The notes under the pieces were generated by a model. That model saw only the letters and a program-made list of their open reading frames with translations. It ran no database searches and was not told the origin of the DNA. The position numbers were made by a program, and so were the translations under genes. This document shows positions 6,830-16,440 of a stretch of 38,962 nucleotides of DNA, in pieces (position 1 is the first letter of the stretch; every line of letters begins with the position of its first letter). This DNA is from RGIG4034 sp045628945 (GTDB lineage: Bacteria > Bacillota > Clostridia > Lachnospirales > Lachnospiraceae). Where the stretch lies: assembly GCA_045628945.1 (NCBI GenBank), contig JAZQQG010000017.1, forward strand, positions 1 through 38,962, read 5' to 3'.

Positions 6830-9423
6830 TACTTAACACCTCCCATCACATAGCTTCCTGCAGGAACGGATACGCCGTTTGCAGTTGCGTTCTTCGCCGT
6901 ACGGTTCACGTAGTAGGTGATACCGTTGCTGTAGGTGATTACCTGAACGCCGTTTACTTCCTGATACTCGGTAATAAATGCATTGGTAACCGGCTTCAAA
7001 GCCTCATTTACCTTATTATACACCATGACCGCATCTTTTTCCCAGTGTTCATAGTAAGTAGAATACTTACGATTCATACCGGTGTACTTCACATCACTGG
7101 ACTCATTCCAGGTAAATACGAAACGAGGACAAGCACCAAGTGCAATTAACTCTAACGCAACGTCATTCAAATCCGTTGTATTGGACATATTAATCTGATC
7201 GCCTGCGTAGCTGATACATCCGTGAATCAGCATCTCATAGAAAGGAATCTGCTGATCAACTACATAATAACCGTTTGCCTTAAGCGGTGCATCCACAATG
7301 TCGGTTGCATACGCCCAGGTATAATCAAAGGCTCCGTTCATCAGAAGCTCTTTACCGGTCTTCTCCAGTTTTCCTAGGGAACCGATTACAACCTGCTTTG
7401 CCTGCTCACGGTTAATGATATTGGTAAGCTTCTTATCCGAATGAAGTTCGGAAGCCAGATCTCTTAAACCAATACCGTCTACATTATATCCCTTAATCTT
7501 GCCTGCGAAACGCTCCACATAACGAACGAGGAACTTCGGCGAAATTAAATAGAACTGGTTCTCTTCATAACCAAGACTTGCGGTCTGACGTAAGGTTGCG
7601 GGGTTCACCACACCAAACTCTGCGATGTAACCGGAACCGTAGTAACGGGAGGTCTCCGTTGTCTCCGCATAGTGGCTGCTTACCGAAGTAACCTTCTGGA
7701 ACGCAACATCCACGTATACCTGACCACCGTTCTTATGAACCTTCTTCACCATACGCTTCAGTCCGCTCTTACCACCAAGCTTTGTACATACCTTCAGGTT
7801 GTAGGTAACATCATGGAAATAACCACTGTTCATCCAACCCTGCATGTTCATGACCTGATTGGTAATGCCTTCCCCTGCCAAACGATCGGAAATCTTTCCG
7901 GCCTGACTAAAGGTCGTCATCTCGTATAAGGAACGATACTTAACGCCGAGGATATGTTTCGACTTCTCAACACCGCCGATTACATCATAGTAGAATTTCA
8001 CATCAGTCGTATCGGTAATCGGTGTAAGTACGCCTTCTGCAATCAAACGATTACGATAGTAGTTCGCTGCACCGTTATAGGTTGCATCTTTACCGTTCAA
8101 TGCGGTAAAACGAACCTGAATCTTCGCGTCATAAATCTTCTTTTCCACGATAGGAAGATCCGCATCACCACCGGCCGAACCAAACATTGCCAAGGTATCG
8201 GAACCTCTTAAGTAGAAAATCGAGTAAATATTGTTGTAGGAAGTCTTATCTCCACCGATATTTGCGGTAACATTCGCCAAAGAAGAACCGCTCTCGATGG
8301 TTGTGAACAATGCATGTCCGTCTTCAAAGAACATTCCGTATAATCCCATCGCAGCCTTGGTCGTATTCTCACGAACCGTATACTCTGCTGCCAGAGGATC
8401 AATACCGTACATGTACTCGGAATAATCATCACCGATGGTAAGTACACCCTTATCGGTGTTAAAGTACGAAATGGAACCGGAACCGTTAGGCATCAGCATA
8501 TATCCGTTCGTATCCTTGTCCGCTGCTCCGAAATAAGGAAGCAGGGAAATGGAATGAATGGCAGCACCGCCGTACTCATGAATCTGCTTCGATACAATCG
8601 TTACTTCCAACGCATCATCCACTAACTTATAGTCGACAGGAATAACGAAATACTCGGGAACCTCGAAATCAACGCCACTGCCTTCCATCTCTCGGTTGTA
8701 ATCATCCTGGGTCCAATCAATCTCATCGAAATACTTCTTTAACTTACGTAAGTCAGCAGGTCCCTTCATAACTGCTTCGAGAAGCTCTAAATAGCCCTTC
8801 TGCTTACTTTTTACGTATTTCTTTTTGGTAAACTTCGCACCCTCTTCAGACATTCTGCTTAAAACATCTTCAAGAGTTTCCTCACTGATGTACTGAGGAA
8901 CAACACCGGTAATCGTCTCAAAGTTACCAAGCGTATAAAGGATTCGAACACCATTTTCGATGGATTCAAATTCAAACTGTCCAAGGCTCGTGGAAAACTC
9001 GTAGGAGTTGTAACCCGCCTCAGTACGATTCTTCTTAAAGTACGATACAATCAGCTCCGACTGCATGTAGTTCTTATTTAAGGGGCTGACCACACCGTTT
9101 TCAAGGGTGTCATTCTCCGCATCCAGAACACGGGAATAACTGATGCTTCCGTTACGCTTGTCATACAGGGCAAGGGTTGCATCCTTTTCCTTGAGATAGA
9201 GCTTCAGGTCCTTGGTCTCTGCAACGAGAACCATGCCTTCCACGCTGGGAGTTGCTTCGGACAGTGCCTTGAACTCCGTACTCTCTTCTACATCATACTT
9301 GGAGATGAACTTCTTATATTCATTAAAGAAAGTAAAGTGAAGCAGGAAGTACAGCAGGTAGATAATGCCGGCTACCGCAGCTACACCAACAAGGCCAAGC
9401 AGAAGTTTCTTACTTTTCGTCAT
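6829..9423 (-). CDS. DUF5696-type membrane-anchored protein, glycosidase-like C-terminal half, 864 aa
   Basis: A short basic N-terminus and a hydrophobic span at about 7-30 anchor the protein, with the rest outside. Residues ~50-460 look like a large beta-sandwich (KDLKLYLKEKDATLALYDKRNG, MLMPNGSGSISYF). Residues ~475-790 read as an alternating alpha/beta barrel with candidate acidic residues in KGYNVDGIGLRDL (Asp649), LMNGAFDY (Asp700) and the TWNESSD segment. This is the layout of proteins annotated DUF5696 beside sugar ABC importers. No activity is known to me; resemblance to retaining glycosidase barrels is an inference. It sits between YIP1-like and permease genes with 11-nt and one-base spacing, so it is co-expressed with both ABC sets. 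Confidence 0.75.
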   Translation of the reverse strand: MTKSKKLLLGLVGVAAVAGIIYLLYFLLHFTFFNEYKKFISKYDVEESTEFKALSEATPSVEGMVLVAETKDLKLYLKEKDATLALYDKRNGSISYSRVLDAENDTLENGVVSPLNKNYMQSELIVSYFKKNRTEAGYNSYEFSTSLGQFEFESIENGVRILYTLGNFETITGVVPQYISEETLEDVLSRMSEEGAKFTKKKYVKSKQKGYLELLEAVMKGPADLRKLKKYFDEIDWTQDDYNREMEGSGVDFEVPEYFVIPVDYKLVDDALEVTIVSKQIHEYGGAAIHSISLLPYFGAADKDTNGYMLMPNGSGSISYFNTDKGVLTIGDDYSEYMYGIDPLAAEYTVRENTTKAAMGLYGMFFEDGHALFTTIESGSSLANVTANIGGDKTSYNNIYSIFYLRGSDTLAMFGSAGGDADLPIVEKKIYDAKIQVRFTALNGKDATYNGAANYYRNRLIAEGVLTPITDTTDVKFYYDVIGGVEKSKHILGVKYRSLYEMTTFSQAGKISDRLAGEGITNQVMNMQGWMNSGYFHDVTYNLKVCTKLGGKSGLKRMVKKVHKNGGQVYVDVAFQKVTSVSSHYAETTETSRYYGSGYIAEFGVVNPATLRQTASLGYEENQFYLISPKFLVRYVERFAGKIKGYNVDGIGLRDLASELHSDKKLTNIINREQAKQVVIGSLGKLEKTGKELLMNGAFDYTWAYATDIVDAPLKANGYYVVDQQIPFYEMLIHGCISYAGDQINMSNTTDLNDVALELIALGACPRFVFTWNESSDVKYTGMNRKYSTYYEHWEKDAVMVYNKVNEALKPVTNAFITEYQEVNGVQVITYSNGITYYVNRTAKNATANGVSVPAGSYVMGGVK

Positions 9424-9434
9424 TTCGGCCCCTC

Positions 9435-10067
9435 CTATGATCTAAAGAGTAACTCTTGGTAGATGCCATGGAAGAATGCATATACCTGAGAAATCAAGTC
9501 AAACAATAACAGTGCTACGAAAATGATGATGAAGATTGCAACGAAGGTTAACAGAATCGTTAAGATCGTCTTTGCAAGGGAGAAGTTATGAACCTGCATA
9601 ACTCCAATCAACATCATGAATAAGGAATACGCAATACCCACACCGACAATCATAGTGTAGAAGGCACCTTCGTCAGCCGCAACAAACATGGAGAATACCG
9701 TTGCGATTGCGAAACAGAAGGAGGCAGGAATTAACGAGTAACCTACTGCTACTGCGATATCCTTCAGTCTTCCTTCCCCTTCCATCAAACAAGTGATGGA
9801 CCAGTTACCGACACAAATCAGTCCGAACAGAACCAGTACCGCGAACAACTCGGAGAGCGAGTTAACCGTACGAGGGTCGGTATCGTTTACGATGAAGCTC
9901 GCATGAATACGATTCATCGAGAAACAGAAGGAAAAGAGAATTACCGAGAGAACCGCAATCGGAACACTTCCGTGCTCACGATGACGAATCTCATAGAAAC
10001 CGTCGGCCGGATGGGTTAAGGTATACTTCAAAAAATGCCATTTGTCTTTTGAAAATGCGTTTTTCAT
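9435..10067 (-). CDS. YIP1-family membrane protein, 210 aa
   Basis: An amphipathic N-terminal stretch with LTHPADGFYEIRHREHGS (the common start of bacterial YIP1-domain proteins) is followed by five hydrophobic segments, including the conserved GNWSITCLMEGEGRLKDIAVAVGYSLIP region near residues 80-110. The protein is integral to the membrane and has no known biochemical activity. Its ATG directly abuts the stop of the NHL gene (TAAATG), and it ends 11 nt before the DUF5696 gene. The three genes behave as one block within the transporter operon, which suggests a shared membrane complex. Confidence 0.8.
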   Translation of the reverse strand: MKNAFSKDKWHFLKYTLTHPADGFYEIRHREHGSVPIAVLSVILFSFCFSMNRIHASFIVNDTDPRTVNSLSELFAVLVLFGLICVGNWSITCLMEGEGRLKDIAVAVGYSLIPASFCFAIATVFSMFVAADEGAFYTMIVGVGIAYSLFMMLIGVMQVHNFSLAKTILTILLTFVAIFIIIFVALLLFDLISQVYAFFHGIYQELLFRS

Positions 10068-11549
10068 TTATAGCAATCCCCCTTCCTTAACGATTCCTTT
10101 TTTCTTGCGGCGAATTCGTCTGAATACTACGATTCCGATGATTAATACCAGAAGAATCGTCAGAATGTAATTCAGGTTGTCCGCCAGAATCTGATTACGA
10201 TAACGCTTATATGCGATGGAGTAATACTTACGATTCATACCAAGCTTTAAGTACTTCATCGCAAGCTTGTTCTGACCTGCAGTCAAGTAAGCCTTACCGA
10301 TACCGATGTTGGCTAACTCGTTGTTCTCATCAAGACGAAGAACTTCCTGCCACTTCTCAATGGCGAGGGTCTCATCACCGTCATATCGAAGAGAAACCGC
10401 ATCGTTGATTAACTCACCGTAATTCGTTTCCTTGAACTTGATAATGGAATCACGACCGGAATCCAATACAATGATTCGATCGCCGGTATCCTCAATTGCT
10501 ACGGGAGTCGTAAAGGTTCCTTCCTGGAAACCACGACCACCGAAGATGTAGAGAAGGTTACCTTCCTTATCGTAAGTGAAGATACGTCCTCTCTTACGAT
10601 CGAGCATGGAGTACATGCCCTTACCACGATATACAACGTCGGTAATCTCGGAGGCACCGGAATAAGCACCGTAGATACCTAACTGTAAGTCACCGCCTAC
10701 GTTACTGTTCTCACCCTTCTGGATAACGTCATCTCCCTTAGGATTCAGACGACGAACAGCCTGTATGCCGTTGTAGTCAATATTACATGCATAGATGAAA
10801 CCGTCGCTGTCGACATCCAGACCGGTGAACTCGGTAGGAATGTAGAGCTTGGATTTCGATCTCTTCTCCTTGGAAGCAAGTCTTCTCCAGAACTTCTCCC
10901 AAGCATTTAAGGTTACATTGATGGTTCCGAAGTAACCGGTGAACTCGCCGGTATTCTCGAATACCAGGATTCCTTCGAAGGCGTTCTTACTGATGACATA
11001 TACACGGTCCGCATAGTCAACGGTAACCTTTAACGGGAAGAACTCGAAGTTATCATCCAGAATCTCGGACTGCGGATTATCCACAATCTTAATGAACTCG
11101 CCTTCAGGAGTCATTACGACTACTCTTTTGTTCATGTAGTCTGCAACGTATAACTCATTATTCTCGGAGACGCATACACCATAAGGCTTATTGAAGGTCT
11201 GTGCGACACCGTTGATCTCGAAGCCGTCAATAATACGATTCACCTTCGTCATTTCGGGATCCAGTACGACGATTCGATTGTTACCGGTATCGGCAACATA
11301 AATCTCACCGTTCTCTGCAATACACAGATCCTGAGGTTCCTTGAAATTCTCGATTCCAAACATCGAAGCGGTAATCGAGCCGTCCGGAACATATGCGGCG
11401 GGAGTCATTACGATATCTTCACGATAATCGTAGCGATACGTATCGTAAGGAAGTTCGTCTGCCAATGCAGGAACCTCGGTAGCTGCTAACAACATAGCAA
11501 CGGCCAACAGGGATACGATGATTTTTTTCAAATAATTTTTCATTCTCAT
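10068..11549 (-). CDS. Exported NHL-repeat/TPR protein with C-terminal membrane anchor, 493 aa
   Basis: A signal peptide (about 1-30, ending PALA) is followed by an NHL-type beta-propeller (about 60-375) with repeated motifs such as EPQDLCIAENGEIYVADTGNNRIVVLD and KPYGVCVSENNELYVADYMNKRVVV. A TPR-like helical pair lies at about 378-445 (LAIEKWQEVLRLDENNELANIGIGKAYL). A single hydrophobic span (~459-476) then precedes a basic tail RRIRRKKK, so the propeller should lie outside and the tail inside. NHL propellers bind proteins or glycans; no enzyme motif is visible. It follows the 11566-12468 permease after 16 nt, indicating a role with the importers. Two ATGs in tandem (11549 and 11543) both suit the GGGGAGGAG ribosome site. 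Confidence 0.82.
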   Translation of the reverse strand: MRMKNYLKKIIVSLLAVAMLLAATEVPALADELPYDTYRYDYREDIVMTPAAYVPDGSITASMFGIENFKEPQDLCIAENGEIYVADTGNNRIVVLDPEMTKVNRIIDGFEINGVAQTFNKPYGVCVSENNELYVADYMNKRVVVMTPEGEFIKIVDNPQSEILDDNFEFFPLKVTVDYADRVYVISKNAFEGILVFENTGEFTGYFGTINVTLNAWEKFWRRLASKEKRSKSKLYIPTEFTGLDVDSDGFIYACNIDYNGIQAVRRLNPKGDDVIQKGENSNVGGDLQLGIYGAYSGASEITDVVYRGKGMYSMLDRKRGRIFTYDKEGNLLYIFGGRGFQEGTFTTPVAIEDTGDRIIVLDSGRDSIIKFKETNYGELINDAVSLRYDGDETLAIEKWQEVLRLDENNELANIGIGKAYLTAGQNKLAMKYLKLGMNRKYYSIAYKRYRNQILADNLNYILTILLVLIIGIVVFRRIRRKKKGIVKEGGLL

Positions 11550-11565
11550 CTCTCACTCCTCCCCA

Positions 11566-12468
11566 TCAGTCTTTCATACCGGAAGTGGTCATGGTCTCAA
11601 GGACGTTGCTCTGACAGCATAAGAAGAAGATGATCGGAACTGCAGCGACAATGAAAGTAACTGCTGCAGCCGCACCGGCTCTTGCCGTACCACCGGCTGC
11701 AATCTGCTGTAAAGCGAACTGCAGAGGCTTGAGCTGCTCGTCTCTTAAGTAAATACTACCGGTATTGCCCCACATCTGCTGGAACTGGAAGATTGCCAGA
11801 GTCAACCATGCGGGCTTAACGTTCGGCATTACGATCTTCCAGAATACGGAATACTCGCTTGCGCCATCCAGTCTTGCGGACTCCATTAAGGAGGTAGGAA
11901 GCTGTTCCATGAACTGCTTCATCAGGTAAAGACCCATACCATAAGAACAAGCGGGAAGGATCAGTGCCAGATAATTGTTGTTAATTCCCAACCAGCTGAT
12001 AATCATGTAGTTCGGGATCTGGGTTACCTGCCAGGAGAACATCATGGACAGGACAACCATGCTGAACAGAATCTTCTTACCGGGGAACTCATGCTTCGCC
12101 AAAGGATAAGCGGCAAGGGATGCAAAAATTACATGCCCTACGGTTCCGAAACCGGTAATAATCAAGGTGTTCAGAATGTATCTGGAGAAAGGTACCCACG
12201 AATTGCTCATGATGGTGAACAGGTCCGTGAAGTTCTCCAGGGAAGGATTTCTTACAAAAATCTTAGGCGGATACTGGAACAACTCATCCAGCGGCTTCAG
12301 ACAGTTGTTAACGATCATTACGAGAGGCAGTGCCATGAACACACCACAGATACCCATCAGGAAGAAGAGTAATCCGTTACCTGCTACGGAACGATTTAAT
12401 TTTTTCTCTCTGGGCTTATTCCAGAAGTGATAAGCCTTTCCCGTTGCGGGATTAATAATCTTTGCCAT
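11566..12468 (-). CDS. Carbohydrate ABC transporter permease (MalG type), 300 aa
   Basis: Typical CUT1 permease: six membrane spans, AAYPLAKHEFPGKKILF near residues 118-135 and the EAA loop MESARLDGASEYSVFWKIVM near 195-215. The N-terminal ATGKAYHFWNKPREKK segment is cytoplasmic. Its ATG overlaps the partner permease stop by one base. It differs clearly in sequence from the MalG-type permease at 4898-5905, so this is a second importer, not a duplicate. It follows the 1003-residue binding protein and its MalF-type partner, which together form the first ABC set of the operon. Confidence 0.92.
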   Translation of the reverse strand: MAKIINPATGKAYHFWNKPREKKLNRSVAGNGLLFFLMGICGVFMALPLVMIVNNCLKPLDELFQYPPKIFVRNPSLENFTDLFTIMSNSWVPFSRYILNTLIITGFGTVGHVIFASLAAYPLAKHEFPGKKILFSMVVLSMMFSWQVTQIPNYMIISWLGINNNYLALILPACSYGMGLYLMKQFMEQLPTSLMESARLDGASEYSVFWKIVMPNVKPAWLTLAIFQFQQMWGNTGSIYLRDEQLKPLQFALQQIAAGGTARAGAAAAVTFIVAAVPIIFFLCCQSNVLETMTTSGMKD

Positions 12469-13400
12469 TACTCTCCCACCCTTCTTAACAATTTCTGAAC
12501 AAGCTTATTGGTACCAACCATCAATAAGAACAGGACGGTTGCAATTGCGGATGCATAACCCATATCGAAACGGGTTGAGCCGTAGTCCAACAAGTGGGTT
12601 ACGACGGTTGCACCTGCGTAGTTAACGGAAGGGTTACCTGCCAGTACTAAGGAGATATCCGCAACCGCAAAGGACTGAGTAATCTGCATAACCGCACCGA
12701 ACATTAACTGAGGCTTCATGGCCGGTAAGGTTACGTGCCATAACTCCTGCCAACGGTTCTTAACACCATCCAGTGCAGCTGCTTCGTACAAGCTCTTGTC
12801 TACGGTCTGGAGACCTGCGATAAAGGACAGGAAACCGGTACCAAGAGACAACCACAACTGAACCACGATCAGGCAGGGAAGAATGTATTTGGTATCCTGC
12901 ATCCAGAGAATCTGCTCATCAACGATTCCTAACTTAATCAGAATACCGTTTAAATAACCATAACGGTCACTGGAAAGGATTAACTGCCATACCATGTATG
13001 CGTTACCACAGATACTGGGTGCATAGAAGATCAACGTAAGCAATGTACGAATCTTCGGAGAGAACTCATTGATAATCCAGGCAAACAACAGACACAGAAT
13101 ATAGGAAATCGGTCCGGTTACCACTGCGAAGATCAAGGTGTTCTTCAAGGAAATTAAGAAGATATCATCTTCCAGGAATAACTTAACGTAGTTGCTCCAA
13201 CCATTGAAGGAAGGCCATTCCAGCATGTTGAAGTAGGTAAAGGACAGTCCGATGGAAATCGCAACCGGCAATACCGTGAAGAAGAAGAATAAGATGAAGT
13301 AGGGAGCAAGCATTACATAGGAAGCTCTGCTACGCTTAATGCGATATCCAAGCTTGCCTTGCTTCTTGGCTACTTCTGCCAACGCTTCGCTAGATGCCAT
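12468..13400 (-). CDS. Carbohydrate ABC transporter permease (MalF type), 310 aa
   Basis: Six hydrophobic spans with the N-terminal RASYVMLAPYFILFFFFTVLPV signature of MalF-type permeases and the EAA loop YEAAALDGVKNRWQELWHVTLP near residues 221-242. The start codon abuts the stop of the large binding-protein gene (TAAATG), so translation is probably coupled. Partner of the permease at 11566-12468. The EAA loops imply an ATPase partner encoded elsewhere. Confidence 0.92.
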   Translation of the reverse strand: MASSEALAEVAKKQGKLGYRIKRSRASYVMLAPYFILFFFFTVLPVAISIGLSFTYFNMLEWPSFNGWSNYVKLFLEDDIFLISLKNTLIFAVVTGPISYILCLLFAWIINEFSPKIRTLLTLIFYAPSICGNAYMVWQLILSSDRYGYLNGILIKLGIVDEQILWMQDTKYILPCLIVVQLWLSLGTGFLSFIAGLQTVDKSLYEAAALDGVKNRWQELWHVTLPAMKPQLMFGAVMQITQSFAVADISLVLAGNPSVNYAGATVVTHLLDYGSTRFDMGYASAIATVLFLLMVGTNKLVQKLLRRVGE

Positions 13401-16400
13401 TTATTTACCCTCCTTCTCTAATTCTGCTGCGGTCTTAAGACCTAACTCTTTTCTCTTATAATCGATCTCATCATTTACATATAAAATCTTATCCATCAAT
13501 TCCTCTCGAGGAGTTGCGGTGTCACGCTTGGTCGTTACGGTGTAGAAAGCGTTGTTAACGTTACGCCAAGAGTAGTAACCACCGGGAACCTGAGGAATAC
13601 CCTGCACCCAAGTGAATGCTTCTGCAAGCGCTTCGTAGGTATCTACCTTCCAGGGAAGTCTGGAGAATGCTTCGGTGTTCGCGGTTGCCACTCGTGCTGC
13701 AGAACCCATTAAGGACTCCATCTCACGGTCGAACAAGGTCTGAACATCGGCACTGGTCCACCACTTTAAGAAGGACCAACACTCTTCCGGATACTTCGTA
13801 TCTGCCATGGCGATACAGGTAAGACCGGTACAACCTACCGAATGGTCAACCGTTCCGTCTTCCTTTCTGGTTCCGGGTACCAGGGTGAAATCCCACAGAC
13901 CCGCAATATCGGGAGCGGATACTTCCAAGTTGTTGAATACGGTGTAATCCGCAATGATGATCGGACACTCACCGGTACGGAAACGCTCTTCCACGCTGGT
14001 GGTCTGATCCAGACCGTAATCGGTGTAGAATTCGCAGTATTCCTTGAAGGTATTTACAGCGATATCGGAATCCAATGCAGAAGAGATACCGCCTTCATTG
14101 TAGTACTGACCGCCGTTCTGGTAGAGCAGCATTGCGAAAATCTGCTCACTGGGCAACATACCGAATTCCATCTGGTTATGTGCCAGAACCGACATGATAA
14201 CCTTAACATCATCCCAGGTTTCAGGAACCTCTAAGCCAAGCTCGTTCAGAATATCTTTTCTGTAGAACATAACCGGGAAGGTCTGGGTCTCGGGAAGACC
14301 GTAGGTCGCGCCGTCAAAGCTGAATGCCGTTAATGCACTGGGATAGAATCTTGCGGCAACCTCGTCGAAATCTTCGAACCGGCTCAGATCCAATACCGCA
14401 TGACGCAGACCGTAGTTAACCGGTGTATCATTACCGGTATTCAATACCGCTCCGGCAAGACCGCTTGTGTTCGCAACCTGAATTGCGACGTCGGGACCCT
14501 CGCCCGCCAATTCCGCTCGTAGCAAGGTGTTCATATCAACCAGCTGAACCTTTACATTAATTCCGGTATTACAGGTAAACGATTCATCAATCAGGGAACG
14601 AATTACGTTTGCCTGGTCACGACCGGTACCAATCCATAAGGTAATGGTCTTACTGGAAGCATCTCCCGAATCGGTAGCACCGAGGGAGTTGTAATCAATC
14701 ACAAAGGAGTAGAACAATCTCTTAATCTCGTAGATTAACTTCGCCCAGAAGTTATTGCCCTTCACCTTCACCTTCACATCGGTACTGGTCACATAGATAC
14801 GGTCGATCTGAAGGGGCTGGCTGATAACCTGAGTAATCCAGGTACCGCAAGCACGAATGTTGGACTTGAAGGTGCCGATAACCTTAACGAAACGCTCCTC
14901 ATCCTTAATTAAGTAGTTCAGCTGATCTCTCATGGTGATCAGTACGGTCTCCTTATCGGAGGTATGACCTACTGCCGAACGTAACTGCTTAATGCAACCG
15001 TCGAGCTGATCTCTAACGTCTCTCATCTCATCGGCAATGCCGGGAAGAGCTGCTCCAATCTGATAGTCACGGTAGGTATCCGGGGTAACACCGATGATAC
15101 GAATTACCTTACGATAGATTGCATTTAACTTCGATACCGCATCCTGAACCTCTGCGATAATCTCGGAGAACTCACCTAAGACTACTTCCATACGAAGCGT
15201 GTGAGTACCCTTTTCAAGATAGAAACGGAACGCCTTCCCCTTCTCATCTTTTAACTTGTCCATTCTCCAACCGTTCTTGTATTTGAATCCGTAATCTTCC
15301 ATCTCGGCGAAAGGAACCACGCCGTCGATGTAGATCTTACGGGATACATAGATACCACGCATGAAGTTCTGGTTATCAAATAAGGAAATGTTGTAGTAAC
15401 CGGTCTCGGGTACTTCAAACTTCCATTCAATCCACTGTCCTGCATTGTCCCAGCTCTCCCCACCGATGGTGTTGTTTAAAAGAGCCTTGGAACTGGAAGG
15501 ATATACAGCCGGAGAGGACTGATCCTGCTTCGGATAGAGCATCTGGGAAGAAGTCTTGTAAGCATCCTCACCCTCAATCTGAATCTTGATGCCGGAAGTA
15601 TCCTGTGCACCCAGTGCATCCCAGGCAGCTTTAACTTCCTCATAAGACTTCGGTGCTTCGCTGTTTGCAAGAACCACCTTACGAATTAAGAGGGGCTCAC
15701 GCTGAGAGTTAATGGAAAGGGTATGGCTACCGGCCGATAAGTAAACACTTAAAGGCTCGATAACATAACCGTTATTGTCATAAAGGTTCGAGGTGGTCCA
15801 CTCAGCTACCTCGATGGAGGTAGGCTTCATATCATTGCCCTGATTATCCTTATTCCATACTACCGTGGTAGCTCCACCGTTAAATGCTGCCTGTGCAACA
15901 TCCGTGGACCAGATACGGGAGAACTGAATCAGAGACAACTCTCCATAAGGAAGTTCTCCGTCAATGAAGAAGCTTCGCTGAATCTCGGAGTTCTTACCCG
16001 CAACAGGATAATACAGAACGGAAATCTCATAGAGACCGGCAGTCGCTACATCGAAAGTCCACTCGATGAAACCGTTCTCGGAAGTAAGGACACTGTCGCC
16101 CTCCATTCCTTCAAAATTATTAAGGACCTCCGGAGTAACCTCCTTGTCATTCTCCATATACACGGAGTAATCTGCCGCATTGATTTCAATGCTTGCAGTC
16201 GGACGAGACTGCGTTGCGTACTGGGCAAGATACTCAACATAACCGGGTACCTCATCCTTAACAGAGTACGTACTTACAATCTCTTTCGCCTCTTCCTGGG
16301 TCAAGGAAGCTGCCGCATCGCTCTTCACACTGCCACCGGCCATGACTGCAATCACTTCCGCCACAGCAACCGTCCAAGCGATGATTCTCTTGCTTAACTT

Positions 16401-16412
16401 CTCTAACTTCAT
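13401..16412 (-). CDS. Large exported CBM-like / solute-binding fusion protein, 1003 aa
   Basis: After a signal segment (about 1-35) come two jelly-roll-like regions. The first (~72-250) has FIEWTFDVATAGLYEISVLYY and a YLSAGSHTLSIN end; the second (~275-412) has WIEWKFEVPETGYYNISLF, KIYIDGVVPF and FYLEKGTHTLRME. A helical region (~413-575) follows. The C-terminal ~420 residues (from TITLWIGTGRDQANVIRSL) are a family-1 sugar-binding protein with typical GEGPDVAIQVANTSG and MFYRKDILNELGLEVPETWDDV segments. Usual binding proteins are 420-550 residues, so this one is about twice the length. No lipobox is visible; the protein may stay attached through its uncleaved signal or helical part. Position directly before two permeases supports a role as mannooligosaccharide receptor. 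Confidence 0.85.
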   Translation of the reverse strand: MKLEKLSKRIIAWTVAVAEVIAVMAGGSVKSDAAASLTQEEAKEIVSTYSVKDEVPGYVEYLAQYATQSRPTASIEINAADYSVYMENDKEVTPEVLNNFEGMEGDSVLTSENGFIEWTFDVATAGLYEISVLYYPVAGKNSEIQRSFFIDGELPYGELSLIQFSRIWSTDVAQAAFNGGATTVVWNKDNQGNDMKPTSIEVAEWTTSNLYDNNGYVIEPLSVYLSAGSHTLSINSQREPLLIRKVVLANSEAPKSYEEVKAAWDALGAQDTSGIKIQIEGEDAYKTSSQMLYPKQDQSSPAVYPSSSKALLNNTIGGESWDNAGQWIEWKFEVPETGYYNISLFDNQNFMRGIYVSRKIYIDGVVPFAEMEDYGFKYKNGWRMDKLKDEKGKAFRFYLEKGTHTLRMEVVLGEFSEIIAEVQDAVSKLNAIYRKVIRIIGVTPDTYRDYQIGAALPGIADEMRDVRDQLDGCIKQLRSAVGHTSDKETVLITMRDQLNYLIKDEERFVKVIGTFKSNIRACGTWITQVISQPLQIDRIYVTSTDVKVKVKGNNFWAKLIYEIKRLFYSFVIDYNSLGATDSGDASSKTITLWIGTGRDQANVIRSLIDESFTCNTGINVKVQLVDMNTLLRAELAGEGPDVAIQVANTSGLAGAVLNTGNDTPVNYGLRHAVLDLSRFEDFDEVAARFYPSALTAFSFDGATYGLPETQTFPVMFYRKDILNELGLEVPETWDDVKVIMSVLAHNQMEFGMLPSEQIFAMLLYQNGGQYYNEGGISSALDSDIAVNTFKEYCEFYTDYGLDQTTSVEERFRTGECPIIIADYTVFNNLEVSAPDIAGLWDFTLVPGTRKEDGTVDHSVGCTGLTCIAMADTKYPEECWSFLKWWTSADVQTLFDREMESLMGSAARVATANTEAFSRLPWKVDTYEALAEAFTWVQGIPQVPGGYYSWRNVNNAFYTVTTKRDTATPREELMDKILYVNDEIDYKRKELGLKTAAELEKEGK

Positions 16413-16440
16413 GTGTTTCCTCCCTCAATGCCCGACTTGC

